Counted from the first letter of the stretch, positions 1 to 9,172 are shown. The stretch: DNA of 64,000 bases from Bog-473 sp963766995 (GCA_963766995.1 CAVYCE010000001.1:744001-808000); one strand, 5' to 3'. Notes: a model not told the origin generated them from the sequence alone. Numbers and translations: made by a program.

Positions 1-6
1 CTAGAC

Positions 7-51
7 GCCGAATTCTGCTTGACTGATGCCACATTCGTGACACAATTCGGC
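7..51. promoter_or_regulatory. Inverted repeat upstream of the Lrp-type regulator (possible operator)
   Basis: A perfect 8-bp inverted repeat, GCCGAATT at 7-14 and AATTCGGC at 44-51, lies just ahead of the regulator gene. The arm centres are 37 bp apart, about three and a half helical turns. Lrp/AsnC proteins commonly bind paired sites and regulate their own genes, so an autoregulatory operator is plausible. Only the repeat is seen; binding is inference. No convincing -10/-35 pair was recognised. Confidence 0.3.
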
Positions 52-93
52 AGAAGGCCCGCGAAGCCGGATTTAACGAGGACGAGGAGAGGC

Positions 94-600
94 ATGTCCA
101 ACACGGACGAGCCGACGCAGACGACTAACACCGATGTAGATACCGGGGCGAGTACCTTCCTCGACGCTCCGAACCGAGCCATCATCGAGGCCCTCCAAAA
201 GGATGGTCGCCAGCCCTATGGGGCCATTGCTGAAGCGGTGGGCCTCTCAGAGGCGGCAGTGCGTCGGCGGGTACAGCGGCTGCGCGATGCCGGGATCATG
301 CAGATAGTGGCCGTGACCGACCCACTGCAGTTGGGCTTCACGCGCCAGGCGATGGTCGGCATCAACGTGGAGGGCGACGTGCGGATCGTGGCCGACAAGC
401 TGTCTTCACTGCCCGAAGTCGACTACGTCGTCATGTGCGCTGGCTCCTTCGATCTATTGGCCGAATTGGTGTGCGAGAGCGATGAGCGCCTGCTCGAAGT
501 GCTCAACGATTCGGTGCGCTCCATCCCTGGTGTGCGGGGCACGGAGACGTTCCTGTATCTCAAGTTGGCCAAACAGACATACACGTGGGGAACCCGGTAA
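94..600 (+). CDS. Lrp/AsnC family transcriptional regulator
   Basis: A 168-residue regulator with an N-terminal helix-turn-helix (about residues 27-75, reading LQKDGRQPYGAIAEAVGLSE) followed by an AsnC/Lrp ligand-binding RAM domain. Such proteins form octamers that sense amino acids or related small molecules and control amino-acid metabolism genes. The ATG at 94 is preferred because GAGGAGA precedes it at a suitable distance; an upstream in-frame ATG at 19 has no such site and adds a tail unlike the family. It stands 38 bp before an aminotransferase and an FAD amine oxidase on the same strand, so it probably controls amine or amino-acid catabolism. The effector is not known from sequence. 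Confidence 0.88.
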   Translation: MSNTDEPTQTTNTDVDTGASTFLDAPNRAIIEALQKDGRQPYGAIAEAVGLSEAAVRRRVQRLRDAGIMQIVAVTDPLQLGFTRQAMVGINVEGDVRIVADKLSSLPEVDYVVMCAGSFDLLAELVCESDERLLEVLNDSVRSIPGVRGTETFLYLKLAKQTYTWGTR

Positions 601-638
601 GCGCGCCAGCGCCTACTTCCCACCCGAGCGGAGGCATC

Positions 639-2018
639 ATGAGCAGTACCAGTCCGGAGAATTCAGCCCTCAGCGAGAGCGCAAAGCGTCACCTATGGAT
701 GCACTTCAGTCGCTTGGGTGCATACGAGACGAATGAAGTGCCCGTGATGGTGCGCGGTGAGGGCGCCTACGTCTGGGACCAGCACGGCAAGAAGTACCTC
801 GATGGGCTGGCGGGCCTTTTCACATCACAACTGGGCCACGGTCGTCACGAGTTGGCCGAAGCCGGAGCCAAGCAGGCCAGCACCTTGGCCTACTTCCCGT
901 TGTGGACCTACGCCCACCCCAAGGCCATTGAGTTGGCTGAGCGCCTCGCCGGGTATGCGCCAGGAGACCTCAATCGGGTCTTCTTCACCTCGGGTGGTTC
1001 AGAGGCCGTGGAATCGGCGTGGAAATTGGCCCGTCAATATTTCAAACTGACCGGACAGCCGCAACGCACCAAGGTGATCAGCCGTTACATCGCCTATCAC
1101 GGCACCACCATGGGAGCCCTGTCCATTACCGGCATCCCGGATCTCAAGACACCATTCGAACCACTGGTCAACGGTGCCATCAAGGTGCCCAACACCAACT
1201 TCTACCGCGCTCCGGTGTATGCCGACGATGAAGTGGCATTCGGCCAGTGGGCAGCCGACGAAATCGAACGAGCCATCCTGCGCGCCGGGCCGAACACGGT
1301 CGCCGCAGTTTTTCTGGAGCCGGTGCAAAACGCCGGAGGCTGTTTTCCCCCACCTCCCGGCTACTTCCAACGCGTGCGCGAAATCTGCGATCGCCATGGT
1401 GTCCTGCTGGTGTCCGATGAAGTGATCTGCGCCTTCGGTCGGTTGGGCCATTGGTTCGGTGCCGAACGATTTGGCTACCAGCCCGACATCATCACCGTGG
1501 CCAAGGGGATCACCTCGGGGTATGCGCCGCTCGGTGCCATGATTGTTTCGGACCGCCTGTGCGAGCCCTATTTGGAGGCGGGGGTGTCGTTCCTTCATGG
1601 ATTCACCTTCGCCGGGCACCCGGTCAGCTGCGCCGTGGCCCTGGCCAACCTCGACGTGTTCGAGGGCGAGCAGATACTCCAACACGTCCAGGCCACTGAA
1701 ACCGAGTTCCGTTCCGGGTTGGAAACGCTCTACGACCTCCCGATTGTGGGCAATGTCCGCGGAGCCGGTTTCTTCTACGGGATCGAACTGGTGAAGGACA
1801 AGGACACTCGTCAGTCCTTCAATGATGAGGAGTCGGAGCGCCTCTTGCGGGGGTACCTGTCCGGTGCTCTCTTCAACGCCGGACTCATCTGTCGAGCCGA
1901 CGATCGGGGCGACCCCGTCGTGCAGCTGTCGCCCCCGCTCATCTGCGGCACCGAAGAGATCGAATTCATGGTCTCCACACTGCGCGAAGTACTGAGCGAG
2001 GCCTGGCACCGAGTGTGA
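639..2018 (+). CDS. Class III PLP-dependent aminotransferase (omega-amino acid/diamine type)
   Basis: This 459-residue fold-type I aminotransferase should move an amino group from an omega-amino acid, diamine or similar amine to pyruvate or another keto acid. Visible features are the cofactor-phosphate site FFTSGGSEAVESAWK near residue 113, the SDEVICAFGR segment holding the Asp that pairs with the pyridine nitrogen, and the Schiff-base Lys in VAKGITSGYAPLGA. The ATG at 639 follows GCGGAGG and is chosen over an in-frame ATG at 585. The stop overlaps the GTG start of the FAD oxidoreductase by 4 bp (GTGA), which implies translational coupling. With that partner, putrescine or a similar amine is a reasonable but unproven substrate. 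Confidence 0.9.
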   Translation: MSSTSPENSALSESAKRHLWMHFSRLGAYETNEVPVMVRGEGAYVWDQHGKKYLDGLAGLFTSQLGHGRHELAEAGAKQASTLAYFPLWTYAHPKAIELAERLAGYAPGDLNRVFFTSGGSEAVESAWKLARQYFKLTGQPQRTKVISRYIAYHGTTMGALSITGIPDLKTPFEPLVNGAIKVPNTNFYRAPVYADDEVAFGQWAADEIERAILRAGPNTVAAVFLEPVQNAGGCFPPPPGYFQRVREICDRHGVLLVSDEVICAFGRLGHWFGAERFGYQPDIITVAKGITSGYAPLGAMIVSDRLCEPYLEAGVSFLHGFTFAGHPVSCAVALANLDVFEGEQILQHVQATETEFRSGLETLYDLPIVGNVRGAGFFYGIELVKDKDTRQSFNDEESERLLRGYLSGALFNAGLICRADDRGDPVVQLSPPLICGTEEIEFMVSTLREVLSEAWHRV

Positions 2019-3418
2019 GTCACCCACAAGGAGCGGCCGAACTCTCCTTGTGGTGGGACGCCGTACCCACTCCTCTCCCGGATCGACCAGCACTTGCTTC
2101 CGACCTACAGGTAGACGTCTGCATTGTCGGAGCCGGGTTCACCGGGCTCTGGACGGCCCACTCCTTAATCACTGCCGATCCCAGCTTGCGCATCGCCATT
2201 GTTGAGCGCGAGGTGGCTGGCTTCGGCGCATCTGGCCGAAATGGCGGCTGGTGCTCGGCTCTCTTCTCCATGTCCGATGGCGCACTCATCCGCGCTTACG
2301 GGGTGGAGGCAATGAGGGCGATGCGCCGAGCCATGCAGACAACAGTCGACATCGTTGGTGCCGCTGCCGCGGCGGAAGGCATCGACTGCCACTTCGCCAA
2401 GGGCGGATCAATCGACGCGGCCAGGACGCAGACTCAGAAGGAGCGAGGCCTGGCCGAGGTGGCCGAGGCGCGTTCACACGGATTCGGCGAAGAAGATGTG
2501 CGCTGGCTCAATGCCAGTGAGGCGGCGTCAATCATCGGCATTTCAGACATGCTCGGCGCCACCTTCACCCCTCATTGCGCTGCCATTCAGCCCGCCCTCT
2601 TGGCCCGAGGATTGGCCGAAGCGGTGGAGCGACGCGGGGTCATGTTGTTCGAGCAGACTCGGGTGACCGAAATCGTGCCGGGTTCAAACGGTGACGGACC
2701 CATGGTCCAAACCAAGAACGGTTCAGTCCGCGCCGACGTGGTGGTTCGTGCGGTTGAAGCCTGGACGGCCACGCTGCCGGGACAACGTCGTACTCTCGTC
2801 CCGGTGTACTCACTCATGGTGGCTACTGAGCCCCTGGGCGAGGATTTCTGGGCGTCAGCCGGACTGGGTGGCCGTGCCACTTTCGCTGATTACCGGAACG
2901 TCATCATTTACGGTCAGCGCACCGCCGACGATCGGATCGCCTTCGGCGGTCGGGGTGCGCCGTATCACTTCGGCTCGTCGGTGCGACCGTCGTTCGACAG
3001 AAACGCAGATGTGCACGCACTTCTTCGTCGCACACTGTGTGAGCTCTTCCCCGCCCTCGCGCCATCACAGTTCACCCACGCCTGGGGTGGACCCTTGGCC
3101 ATTCCGCGTGATTGGCATTCCTCGGTCGGGCTCGATCGATCAACCGGACTGGCTTGGGCCGGCGGGTATGTCGGCGATGGCGTTGCCACCACCAATCTGG
3201 CCGGACGCACCCTGGCCGATCTCATTATCGGTGTCGACACGGAACTCACACATCTGCCCTGGGTCAATCACCGCTCCCCACCATGGGAACCCGAACCGCT
3301 GCGCTGGCTGGGCGTGAACGCTGGACTCTGGGCCATGGCACTGGGGGACCGCTCGGAGGAGCGAAAGGGCAAGCCGAGTCGGGTAGCCACTCGTATGAAT
3401 CGACTGCTGGGTCAGTGA
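2015..3418 (+). CDS. FAD-dependent amine oxidoreductase (DAO family, PuuB-like)
   Basis: This 467-residue protein belongs to the D-amino acid oxidase/glycine oxidase superfamily. An N-terminal Rossmann motif, VDVCIVGAGFTGLWTA (about residues 28-43), binds FAD, and a second flavin-contact region follows at FGASGRNGGW. The C-terminal segment GLAWAGGYVGDGVATTNLAG is typical of gamma-glutamylputrescine oxidase-like enzymes, which oxidise an amine to aldehyde, ammonia and hydrogen peroxide. The GTG start overlaps the preceding stop. An amine oxidase next to an omega-aminotransferase and an Lrp regulator resembles polyamine or amino-alcohol catabolic sets. Enzymes for gamma-glutamylation are not in the window, so the substrate remains open. 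Confidence 0.85.
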   Translation: MSHPQGAAELSLWWDAVPTPLPDRPALASDLQVDVCIVGAGFTGLWTAHSLITADPSLRIAIVEREVAGFGASGRNGGWCSALFSMSDGALIRAYGVEAMRAMRRAMQTTVDIVGAAAAAEGIDCHFAKGGSIDAARTQTQKERGLAEVAEARSHGFGEEDVRWLNASEAASIIGISDMLGATFTPHCAAIQPALLARGLAEAVERRGVMLFEQTRVTEIVPGSNGDGPMVQTKNGSVRADVVVRAVEAWTATLPGQRRTLVPVYSLMVATEPLGEDFWASAGLGGRATFADYRNVIIYGQRTADDRIAFGGRGAPYHFGSSVRPSFDRNADVHALLRRTLCELFPALAPSQFTHAWGGPLAIPRDWHSSVGLDRSTGLAWAGGYVGDGVATTNLAGRTLADLIIGVDTELTHLPWVNHRSPPWEPEPLRWLGVNAGLWAMALGDRSEERKGKPSRVATRMNRLLGQ

Positions 3419-3457
3419 TCGAGCGGCGTCGGCCGCTTGAGTGTCACAATCAGCGCC

Positions 3458-3910
3458 ATGGAGCGCACGCCAAGCGAAGCCATCGCCACACTCCTCTATA
3501 CCTACGCCGAGCGCATCGACGCCGGTGACTTTGCCGGGGTAGCCGATCTCTTCGGTGATGCGACGCTGACCTTCGAGGGATTCGACGCCGCTGTCTCGGG
3601 TACCGAGGCCATCGCCTCGCTCTACGAGCGCACCACGCGTCGATACGAAGACGGCACCCCGAAGACGAAGCACGTCATCACCAATGTCATGGTCGATGTC
3701 GAAAGTGGCGGATCTTCAGCTACCAGCAAGGCGTATTTCACCGTGTTACAAGCTGTTCCCGGCGAACTGATGCTCCAGCCAGTGATTGCCGGCCGCTATC
3801 GGCACACTTATGCGTTGCAAGGGTCTGAGTGGCGCTTCGCCTCCATGCACATCATCATTGAGTTGATGGGAGAACTCGGACACCACATGCTGTTTGACTT
3901 GGCTCCATGA
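3458..3910 (+). CDS. SnoaL-like (NTF2-fold) protein
   Basis: About 150 residues with the pattern of SnoaL_4 proteins: an N-terminal helix (IATLLYTYAERIDAGDFAGVADLF), then the alternating strands of the NTF2-like cone fold. Members include polyketide cyclases, dehydratases and ring-hydroxylating dioxygenase small subunits, but most are uncharacterised. The ATG at 3458 gives the family-like N-terminus; a GTG at 3437 is an alternative, and neither has a strong ribosome binding site. It overlaps the next gene by 4 bp (ATGA), so the two are probably co-translated. Confidence 0.75.
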   Translation: MERTPSEAIATLLYTYAERIDAGDFAGVADLFGDATLTFEGFDAAVSGTEAIASLYERTTRRYEDGTPKTKHVITNVMVDVESGGSSATSKAYFTVLQAVPGELMLQPVIAGRYRHTYALQGSEWRFASMHIIIELMGELGHHMLFDLAP

Positions 3911-4398
3911 AGCTCACCCTCACCTATGCCTGGCAATGCCCTCCGGAAGAATTCTGGAAGCTTTACTTTGACCAGGACTACGTGATCCGTCTGCATCTCG
4001 AGGCTTTGGGGTCACTCTCAGCCGAGGTGGTGTCGCAGGAGGGAGACCTGGCGTCAGGTCTCACCCGCACGCTGCGCTACAGCCAGAAGCCCAACATGCC
4101 GGGTCCGGTACGCAAGATCTTCGGCGAGGAGATCACATCGACCGAAGTCAGCACGTTCAATCCGTCGACTCAAATGACCACCTTTGAGCTCACGCCCGGC
4201 ACCATGGCGGACAAGACTCACATTGAAGGGGCCATCGCGTTAACCGAGGAAGGTGGCACCACCACCGAGACCTTCATGTTGGAGGCCAAAGTCAAGATCT
4301 TCGGTGTAGGACCAGTGGTGGAGCGCTTCATTGAAGCGCAGGCCCGGGACATTCAAGAGAAGTCGGTGACCTTCATGCGGACTGCGTTGGAGTCCTAA
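3907..4398 (+). CDS. DUF2505 family protein
   Basis: This 163-residue protein matches the actinobacterial DUF2505 family, which has a START/SRPBCC-like fold expected to hold a hydrophobic ligand. The N-terminus LTYAWQCPPEEFWKLYFDQD and the C-terminal helix (VVERFIEAQARDIQEKSVTF) fit that fold. The start overlaps the SnoaL-like gene (ATGA). Its TAA stop shares bases with the stop of the convergent gene (CTAA at 4395-4398). Function is unknown. Confidence 0.75.
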   Translation: MKLTLTYAWQCPPEEFWKLYFDQDYVIRLHLEALGSLSAEVVSQEGDLASGLTRTLRYSQKPNMPGPVRKIFGEEITSTEVSTFNPSTQMTTFELTPGTMADKTHIEGAIALTEEGGTTTETFMLEAKVKIFGVGPVVERFIEAQARDIQEKSVTFMRTALES

Positions 4399-5090
4399 CC
4401 GCAGGAGCCGTACGGGTCGATCACTGCGTCGGACAGACCCAGCAGGACCCACGAGTTGGACGCCTCATTCATGTAGGCCGCAGCGCAAGGGTCGGCGATC
4501 ATGATGTAGCGGCCGAGGTCGCAGGGAACTGAGCCATTCACGCACATGGTGGTGGCCTGGTGGCCCTGGGCGCTGGCCGGACATTCCAAGACGAATCCGG
4601 GTGCGGCATAGGCGCGCAGGTAAGCCAGTGCGGCGCCGCAGCCAAAGGCGGTGGCCTCACCTCGAGCGGGTACCCCAGCGACGATGGCCACTACCGATGG
4701 TGCTGAGGACACAACATTCAGAGCTGGGACGGGCGCCGACGCGGGCGGGTTGGCGATGACTGGACTGGCCAGAACCGGAGTGGTGGCAGGCGACGCCACG
4801 GGAATGGTGAGCCCGACTGGTGGCGTCGGGCTCACACCCTTCATGGGGTGCCCGAAGACGAACCTGACCACTGTGTAGGAGATGGGGCGGCCCGGGGTAT
4901 CGATCGATTGGATTTCATAGTCCGTGAGGTGCACTCCAGGGTGTACCGAACTGCCAACTCCATCTCGGTGGCCCGGCGAGGACCCGACAAACCCAAAACT
5001 GAGGAGCATGAGCAGGGCACCCACGGCGAGCGCTGTGTAGAGAAAGGGACGCCTCCAAATGGACGGCATCTTCCCGGCGGTTGATGTCAC
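4395..5090 (-). CDS. Membrane-anchored protein with a Cys-rich C-terminal domain
   Basis: About 231 residues. One hydrophobic helix near the N-terminus (LYTALAVGALLMLLSFGFV) is a signal anchor, followed by a Pro/Ala/Val-rich linker (about residues 80-145) and a compact C-terminal domain with five or more cysteines (FGCGAALAYL, VLECPA, TMCVNGSVPCDLG, ADPCAAAYMNEASNSWVLLG). The domain should sit outside the membrane, where the cysteines could form disulfides. I have seen similar tails in other actinobacterial exported proteins but cannot name a function. The start is uncertain: GTG at 5090, or ATG at 5069 preceded by GGGAAG. It converges on the DUF2505 gene with overlapping stops. Confidence 0.65.
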   Translation of the reverse strand: MTSTAGKMPSIWRRPFLYTALAVGALLMLLSFGFVGSSPGHRDGVGSSVHPGVHLTDYEIQSIDTPGRPISYTVVRFVFGHPMKGVSPTPPVGLTIPVASPATTPVLASPVIANPPASAPVPALNVVSSAPSVVAIVAGVPARGEATAFGCGAALAYLRAYAAPGFVLECPASAQGHQATTMCVNGSVPCDLGRYIMIADPCAAAYMNEASNSWVLLGLSDAVIDPYGSCG

Positions 5091-5134
5091 GGTGAAAGAA
5101 CTTGCGTTGCCACTGCATCTTGCGCGGCAGTGCG

Positions 5135-6667
5135 TTAACTCGACGCTTGCAACCCTTTCGCAACCAAGTTCCAGAGCGCGTCGATATTGAGGTGGGTCTC
5201 ACAGGCGTCGGCCACTGCGTCAATTTGACGCTCCCTGGCTTGAGCGAACGAGGCCTGACCTGGCTTCCAGCGCTTCCGTCTCACCTGCGCCACGTGGTCC
5301 AAGAAAGCGCCTCGGAAGGCGTCCTCCTCAAAGAGGCCATGCAGCGTGGTTCCAAAGACCAGTCCGTCGCCGGCCTGCGCGCTGTCCACTTCGTCGGTGT
5401 CGGCCTCATCGACAAAGAGCCACTGCTGCCAGCCCTGCTCGGGGACGGTCCGCCCGTGCCTGATTTCGTAGCCCGACACCTCGAGACCACGAGGCGACAT
5501 CCCGGAACGGAGCCGGGTCGTCTTCACTGCTTCGAATCGAGTGGTCAGTGGCAGCCAGTCGAGCCCGGGAGTCTCAGATGCTTCCGATTCGACTGCCTCG
5601 GGATCGAGGATGCGCCGCCCCAACATCTGGAACCCACCGCAGATGCCGAGAGTGACCGGTGGAAGCGTCGATCGGCGTCGGGCCTCGATCGCGTCGAGGA
5701 GACCGCTGGCTCGCAACCAGGCCAGGTCGGACACCGTCGATTTGGTACCCGGAAGGACGACCACGTCGGGATCACCGAACGCCGAGGGGTGATCGACGAA
5801 ACGCACCGCCACGCCTGGCTCTACCAGCAGCGGGTCGAAGTCAGTGAAGTTGGAGAGCCGGGGCAGCTTCAGGACTGCGACGTCGAGTCGGTCGCCGTCC
5901 AAGGTTTCAGGCTCGTTGGTCAGCGCGGCCAGCATGCGATGCAGTGAGTCCTCGGCATCGAGCACCATTCCGGGCAGATAGGGCAGCACACCCCAGGTCG
6001 GGACACCGCACTTGGCCTCGAGTTGCTCCATGGCGTCCCCGAGAAGATCAGGGTCCCCGCGGAACATGTTGATGATGAAGGCATGGATACACATCCGCAA
6101 CTCCTCGGGTAGCACGGCCACCGTGCCGTAGAGGTGAGCGAACACCCCGCCCCGGTGAATGTCGCCGACGAGGACGGCAGGGATGCCGGACCGCTTAGCC
6201 AAGCCAAGGTTCACAAGGTCGTTCTCCAGCAGATTGATCTCGGCCGGGCTGCCTGCTCCTTCGCAAATGACAACGTCGAAGCGAGAACGGAGATCGCTGA
6301 GCGCACCGTCCACTACGCCGACCAGGGCAGCCTTGTCACGTTGATATGGCGCGGCCTCTCGGGTGTCCTGCGGTCGACCCATGACGATCACCTGAGACGA
6401 GCGCTCACTGGTGGGTTTCAGGAGCACAGGATTCATGGCTGCTTCGGGCCTGGCCCGAGCCGCCACCGCCTGGATCCATTGCGCCCGTCCGATCTCGGCT
6501 CCTTCGTCGGTCACCATCGAATTGAGCGACATGTTCTGGCCCTTGAAGGGAGCCACCGAGACGCCAGCCCGGGCCAAGAGGCGGCATAGCCCCACGACCA
6601 CGGTGGATTTACCGGCGTCCGATGTGGTCCCGCAGACCATCAGAGCGCCACCCTTCGGGGGCTTCAC
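5135..6667 (-). CDS. cobQ: Cobyric acid synthase
   Basis: This 510-residue enzyme amidates four side chains of adenosylcobyrinic acid a,c-diamide to form adenosylcobyric acid, using glutamine and ATP, in the late stage of cobalamin synthesis. The N-terminal synthetase half carries the P-loop-like GTTSDAGKSTVVVGL and the KGQNMSLNS segment typical of CobQ/CbiP. The C-terminal glutamine amidotransferase half has the nucleophile motif LGICGGFQMLG and a downstream HG pair (TLHGLFEEDAF). Length is normal for the family. The GTG at 6667 gives the usual short leader before the P-loop. No other cobalamin genes are adjacent, and I saw no cobalamin riboswitch upstream. Confidence 0.94.
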   Translation of the reverse strand: MKPPKGGALMVCGTTSDAGKSTVVVGLCRLLARAGVSVAPFKGQNMSLNSMVTDEGAEIGRAQWIQAVAARARPEAAMNPVLLKPTSERSSQVIVMGRPQDTREAAPYQRDKAALVGVVDGALSDLRSRFDVVICEGAGSPAEINLLENDLVNLGLAKRSGIPAVLVGDIHRGGVFAHLYGTVAVLPEELRMCIHAFIINMFRGDPDLLGDAMEQLEAKCGVPTWGVLPYLPGMVLDAEDSLHRMLAALTNEPETLDGDRLDVAVLKLPRLSNFTDFDPLLVEPGVAVRFVDHPSAFGDPDVVVLPGTKSTVSDLAWLRASGLLDAIEARRRSTLPPVTLGICGGFQMLGRRILDPEAVESEASETPGLDWLPLTTRFEAVKTTRLRSGMSPRGLEVSGYEIRHGRTVPEQGWQQWLFVDEADTDEVDSAQAGDGLVFGTTLHGLFEEDAFRGAFLDHVAQVRRKRWKPGQASFAQARERQIDAVADACETHLNIDALWNLVAKGLQASS

Positions 6668-7019
6668 GCCACCGACTCAGGACGCAGCTCGGCGACGACG
6701 AATACCATGCCCCGTTCTACAGCAGCGGGGAGGTTCACACGTTGTTCATCGCTACCGCTTGACGGGCGGCGTCGCACCTAACAAGGTGAGGGACGACAAC
6801 CTTCGGTCGCTGTTGCCAGGGAAGCGGACCGATCCGGAAGAGGCGGTGTATAGGCGTGCGGAGGAAGGGCAGCGCTGTGGGAGATGGCGCGACATGGTCC
6901 ACCAAATGCACCCCCTCGTCGGTCCATAGTGGGGCCGAGTTTCCAACCGGTCGAGGCTGACCTGGGTTGACATGGTGCCCGGGAACTCCGGTGCACATTG
7001 AGGCGATGAGGAGGCAGCG
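6668..7019. other. Divergent intergenic region between cobQ and the nucleobase permease
   Basis: These 352 bp should hold promoters for both flanking genes. On the plus strand a TTGACA lies at 6967-6972, but no well-spaced -10 follows. GATGAGGAGG at 7005-7014 is the permease ribosome binding site. I looked for a B12-box on the minus strand and did not find one. No coding region or RNA gene was recognised. Confidence 0.4.
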
Positions 7020-8504
7020 GTGGCAATCGCAGAGGACCTGGCCGTCATTCATGACCCGTTGAGCGAACAGCTGGGCCATGTTGAACAGCACGGCGTGGAC
7101 TTCATTCCGGAAAGTGAGCGCTGGGCCAGTCCCAAGGCCATTTTTGGGATGTGGGCCGGCGCCAGCGTGCAGATCGAGTACTTCATTTACGGCTGCATCC
7201 TGATGACCTTCGGGTTTACCTTCTTGCAGGCGGTCGTCATCATCGTGGTGGGCAACCTGTCCTACTTCCTCCTCGGTCTGTGTTCCCTGCAGGGACCGCA
7301 GACGGGTACGACGGTTTTCGCCATCAACCGAGCCGCCTACGGCCCCAACGGTGGCAGACCGATCTCCTTTTTCAACTGGATCACTCAGATCGGCTTCGAG
7401 GTGGAGGGACTGATCCTCATTGTCGGGGCCGGGATTGTGCTGATCACCAAGGCCGGATTTGGCTTTGGGGATCCCGCCAAGATCGTCCTGGTCATCGGAG
7501 CGGTCTTGATTCAAGGTGTGATGCCGTTCCTGGGCCACGCCACCATCGTCAAGACCCTGCGCTCGCTGGCTCTCCCCTTCGTGGTGCTCTTTGCCGTCGT
7601 GCTGGCTTTCACCGCCAGTCACGCCCATTTCAGTGGTGCCCATAGCGCCGACTGGCAGACCTGTCTGGAAGGCCTGGCCTTCACCTTCGCCCTCAGCGGG
7701 CTGGGCTGGACCGAATGTGGCAACGACTACACCCGCTACTGCCCGGCCGACACGTCGAAGAAGGGCATCGTCGGTTGGGTGTTCTTGGGCACCGCGGTAC
7801 CCGAGATCCTCGTCATGACCCTGGGTGCTGTGGTGGCCACGTCGATCAAAGGAATCGGGCAAGGGACGGGCGGATTCCTACCCCTGGCTCACCAGAGCAT
7901 CATCCCGGCCTGGTTTGTCGTGGTCTTCATGGTCTTCGCCGCCATCCAGCTGTTCTGCATCAACAGCCTGGACATGTACTCGTCGGGTGTGACGCTGCAG
8001 GCCATCGGCATTCCGATCAAGCGCTGGCAGGCCGTGATCGTCGACTGCGTCATCGCTCTCGGCGTCACTATGTACGCCGTCTTCAACTCTTCCTTCTCGA
8101 CCTATCTCGGCGACTTCGTCGACGTGGTGATTGTCTGGATCGCCCCCTGGGCGGCCATCTACTTAGTCGACTGGTACTTACGCCGCCAGCGCTACGTTCC
8201 GAGCGAGCTACAGAAGACCGGCAAGGACAGCATGTACTGGCATTCGGGCGGGGTTTTCTGGCCGGCCATCATCGCTCAAGTGTTGGGCATGGCCGCTGCT
8301 ATCGAGGGACTGTCAGCCACCTTCAAGCTGCCCAATTGGCTCAATGAGATCACCTTCCACACCCACGATGCGTACGGCTATGGCGCTGACTTCAGCGTCT
8401 TCCTTGGCGTGGGCGTTGGTGGCCTGCTGTACCTCGTGCTGGCCTTCGGCAATGTGCGCAAGCAAGCAGACGCGCAGGACGCTCTGCTTGGGATAAGCGC
8501 CTAG
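7020..8504 (+). CDS. NCS1 family nucleobase permease (cytosine/purine type)
   Basis: A 494-residue integral membrane protein with about twelve hydrophobic helices. The N-terminal part (FGMWAGASVQIEYFIYG), the conserved Gln/Asn-rich helices and a long C-terminal helical region place it in the NCS1 (CodB/PucI/Fur) family of cation-coupled nucleobase, allantoin and hydantoin importers. GTG at 7020 follows GAGGAGG closely. It converges, with stops overlapping in CTAG at 8501-8504, on a cluster encoding two phosphoribosyltransferases and a Rieske oxygenase. This supports a purine or pyrimidine base as substrate; the exact base is not evident. Confidence 0.88.
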   Translation: MAIAEDLAVIHDPLSEQLGHVEQHGVDFIPESERWASPKAIFGMWAGASVQIEYFIYGCILMTFGFTFLQAVVIIVVGNLSYFLLGLCSLQGPQTGTTVFAINRAAYGPNGGRPISFFNWITQIGFEVEGLILIVGAGIVLITKAGFGFGDPAKIVLVIGAVLIQGVMPFLGHATIVKTLRSLALPFVVLFAVVLAFTASHAHFSGAHSADWQTCLEGLAFTFALSGLGWTECGNDYTRYCPADTSKKGIVGWVFLGTAVPEILVMTLGAVVATSIKGIGQGTGGFLPLAHQSIIPAWFVVVFMVFAAIQLFCINSLDMYSSGVTLQAIGIPIKRWQAVIVDCVIALGVTMYAVFNSSFSTYLGDFVDVVIVWIAPWAAIYLVDWYLRRQRYVPSELQKTGKDSMYWHSGGVFWPAIIAQVLGMAAAIEGLSATFKLPNWLNEITFHTHDAYGYGADFSVFLGVGVGGLLYLVLAFGNVRKQADAQDALLGISA

Positions 8505-9121
8505 CCCCAGTCCTCCACCAGGTTGCCGCTGCCGTCGGCGGCGGGCCGGAATAGTGGCATGGAGCCCAGGGCGCGGACGTTGTCAGCGTCTGCCCCTAGG
8601 GCCTCCTTCCAGGCCGAACCCTCGGTCATGAGGGCGCCGATGATCACCGGATCGGCGCCGATGCGACGCACCAGGTTGAGCGCCGCCTTGAGCGAGGCCC
8701 CGGTGGAGATGACATCGTCCACGACGGCCACTCGACGTCCCCGCACGACATCGACCCGGGCCGGATCCAGCCGGAGTTTCTGTGGCTTGTCAGTCGTGAT
8801 CGAATTGACCGGCTCGGCCCAGGTCTCGCCCAAATGGATTTTTGGCGTCTTGTGCAAAATCACATAGTCATCGAGTCCAAGAGCTCGGCTGGCCTCAATG
8901 GCCAAGGGGATGCCCATGGTGGCCACCGACACGATGATGTCCGGCTCGGCCGGCCGCAAGAGGTCGGCCAACTCCCGACCGGCCGTCTCGGCAAAGGAGA
9001 CACCGAGGTCGACGCAGATCAACAAGGCGATGGTCAACTCGTCGGACAACGGCACCAACGGGAGCTCGATCGCCTGGCTCCCCACGGTGGTCGGATAGGT
9101 GCGAACAAGCGTCATGACCAT
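8501..9121 (-). CDS. Purine/pyrimidine phosphoribosyltransferase-like protein
   Basis: About 206 residues with a type I PRTase fold. The PRPP-binding motif VAVVDDVISTGAS lies near residue 126, with hydrophobic residues before two acidic ones and the TGAS loop after. The hood region (LHKTPKIHLGETWAEPVNSIT) resembles adenine or orotate PRTase-like proteins, so it probably couples a free base to PRPP to make a nucleotide. The ATG at 9121 or 9115 is preferred over a TTG at 9151, since GCGAGAG precedes them. It lies downstream of upp in the same orientation (52 bp gap), so the two probably share a transcript. Base preference cannot be assigned. Confidence 0.8.
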   Translation of the reverse strand: MVMTLVRTYPTTVGSQAIELPLVPLSDELTIALLICVDLGVSFAETAGRELADLLRPAEPDIIVSVATMGIPLAIEASRALGLDDYVILHKTPKIHLGETWAEPVNSITTDKPQKLRLDPARVDVVRGRRVAVVDDVISTGASLKAALNLVRRIGADPVIIGALMTEGSAWKEALGADADNVRALGSMPLFRPAADGSGNLVEDWG

Positions 9122-9172
9122 GACTCTCGCCGCGGTGGCTGAGGTCTGCAAATGAGCAGATGCGCCACGGCC

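Noticed and set aside
999..2093. Long minus-strand open frame antisense to the aminotransferase gene
   Set aside because: It is the mirror of a strong class III aminotransferase gene; its translation has no family resemblance and reflects G+C-rich codon positions.
6668..7019. Cobalamin riboswitch upstream of cobQ
   Set aside because: No B12-box-like sequence was found on the minus strand ahead of cobQ.
6735..7862. 375-codon minus-strand frame over the NCS1 permease
   Set aside because: Its product is rich in Asp, Gly, Gln and His with no hydrophobic core or motif, while the plus-strand permease is convincing.
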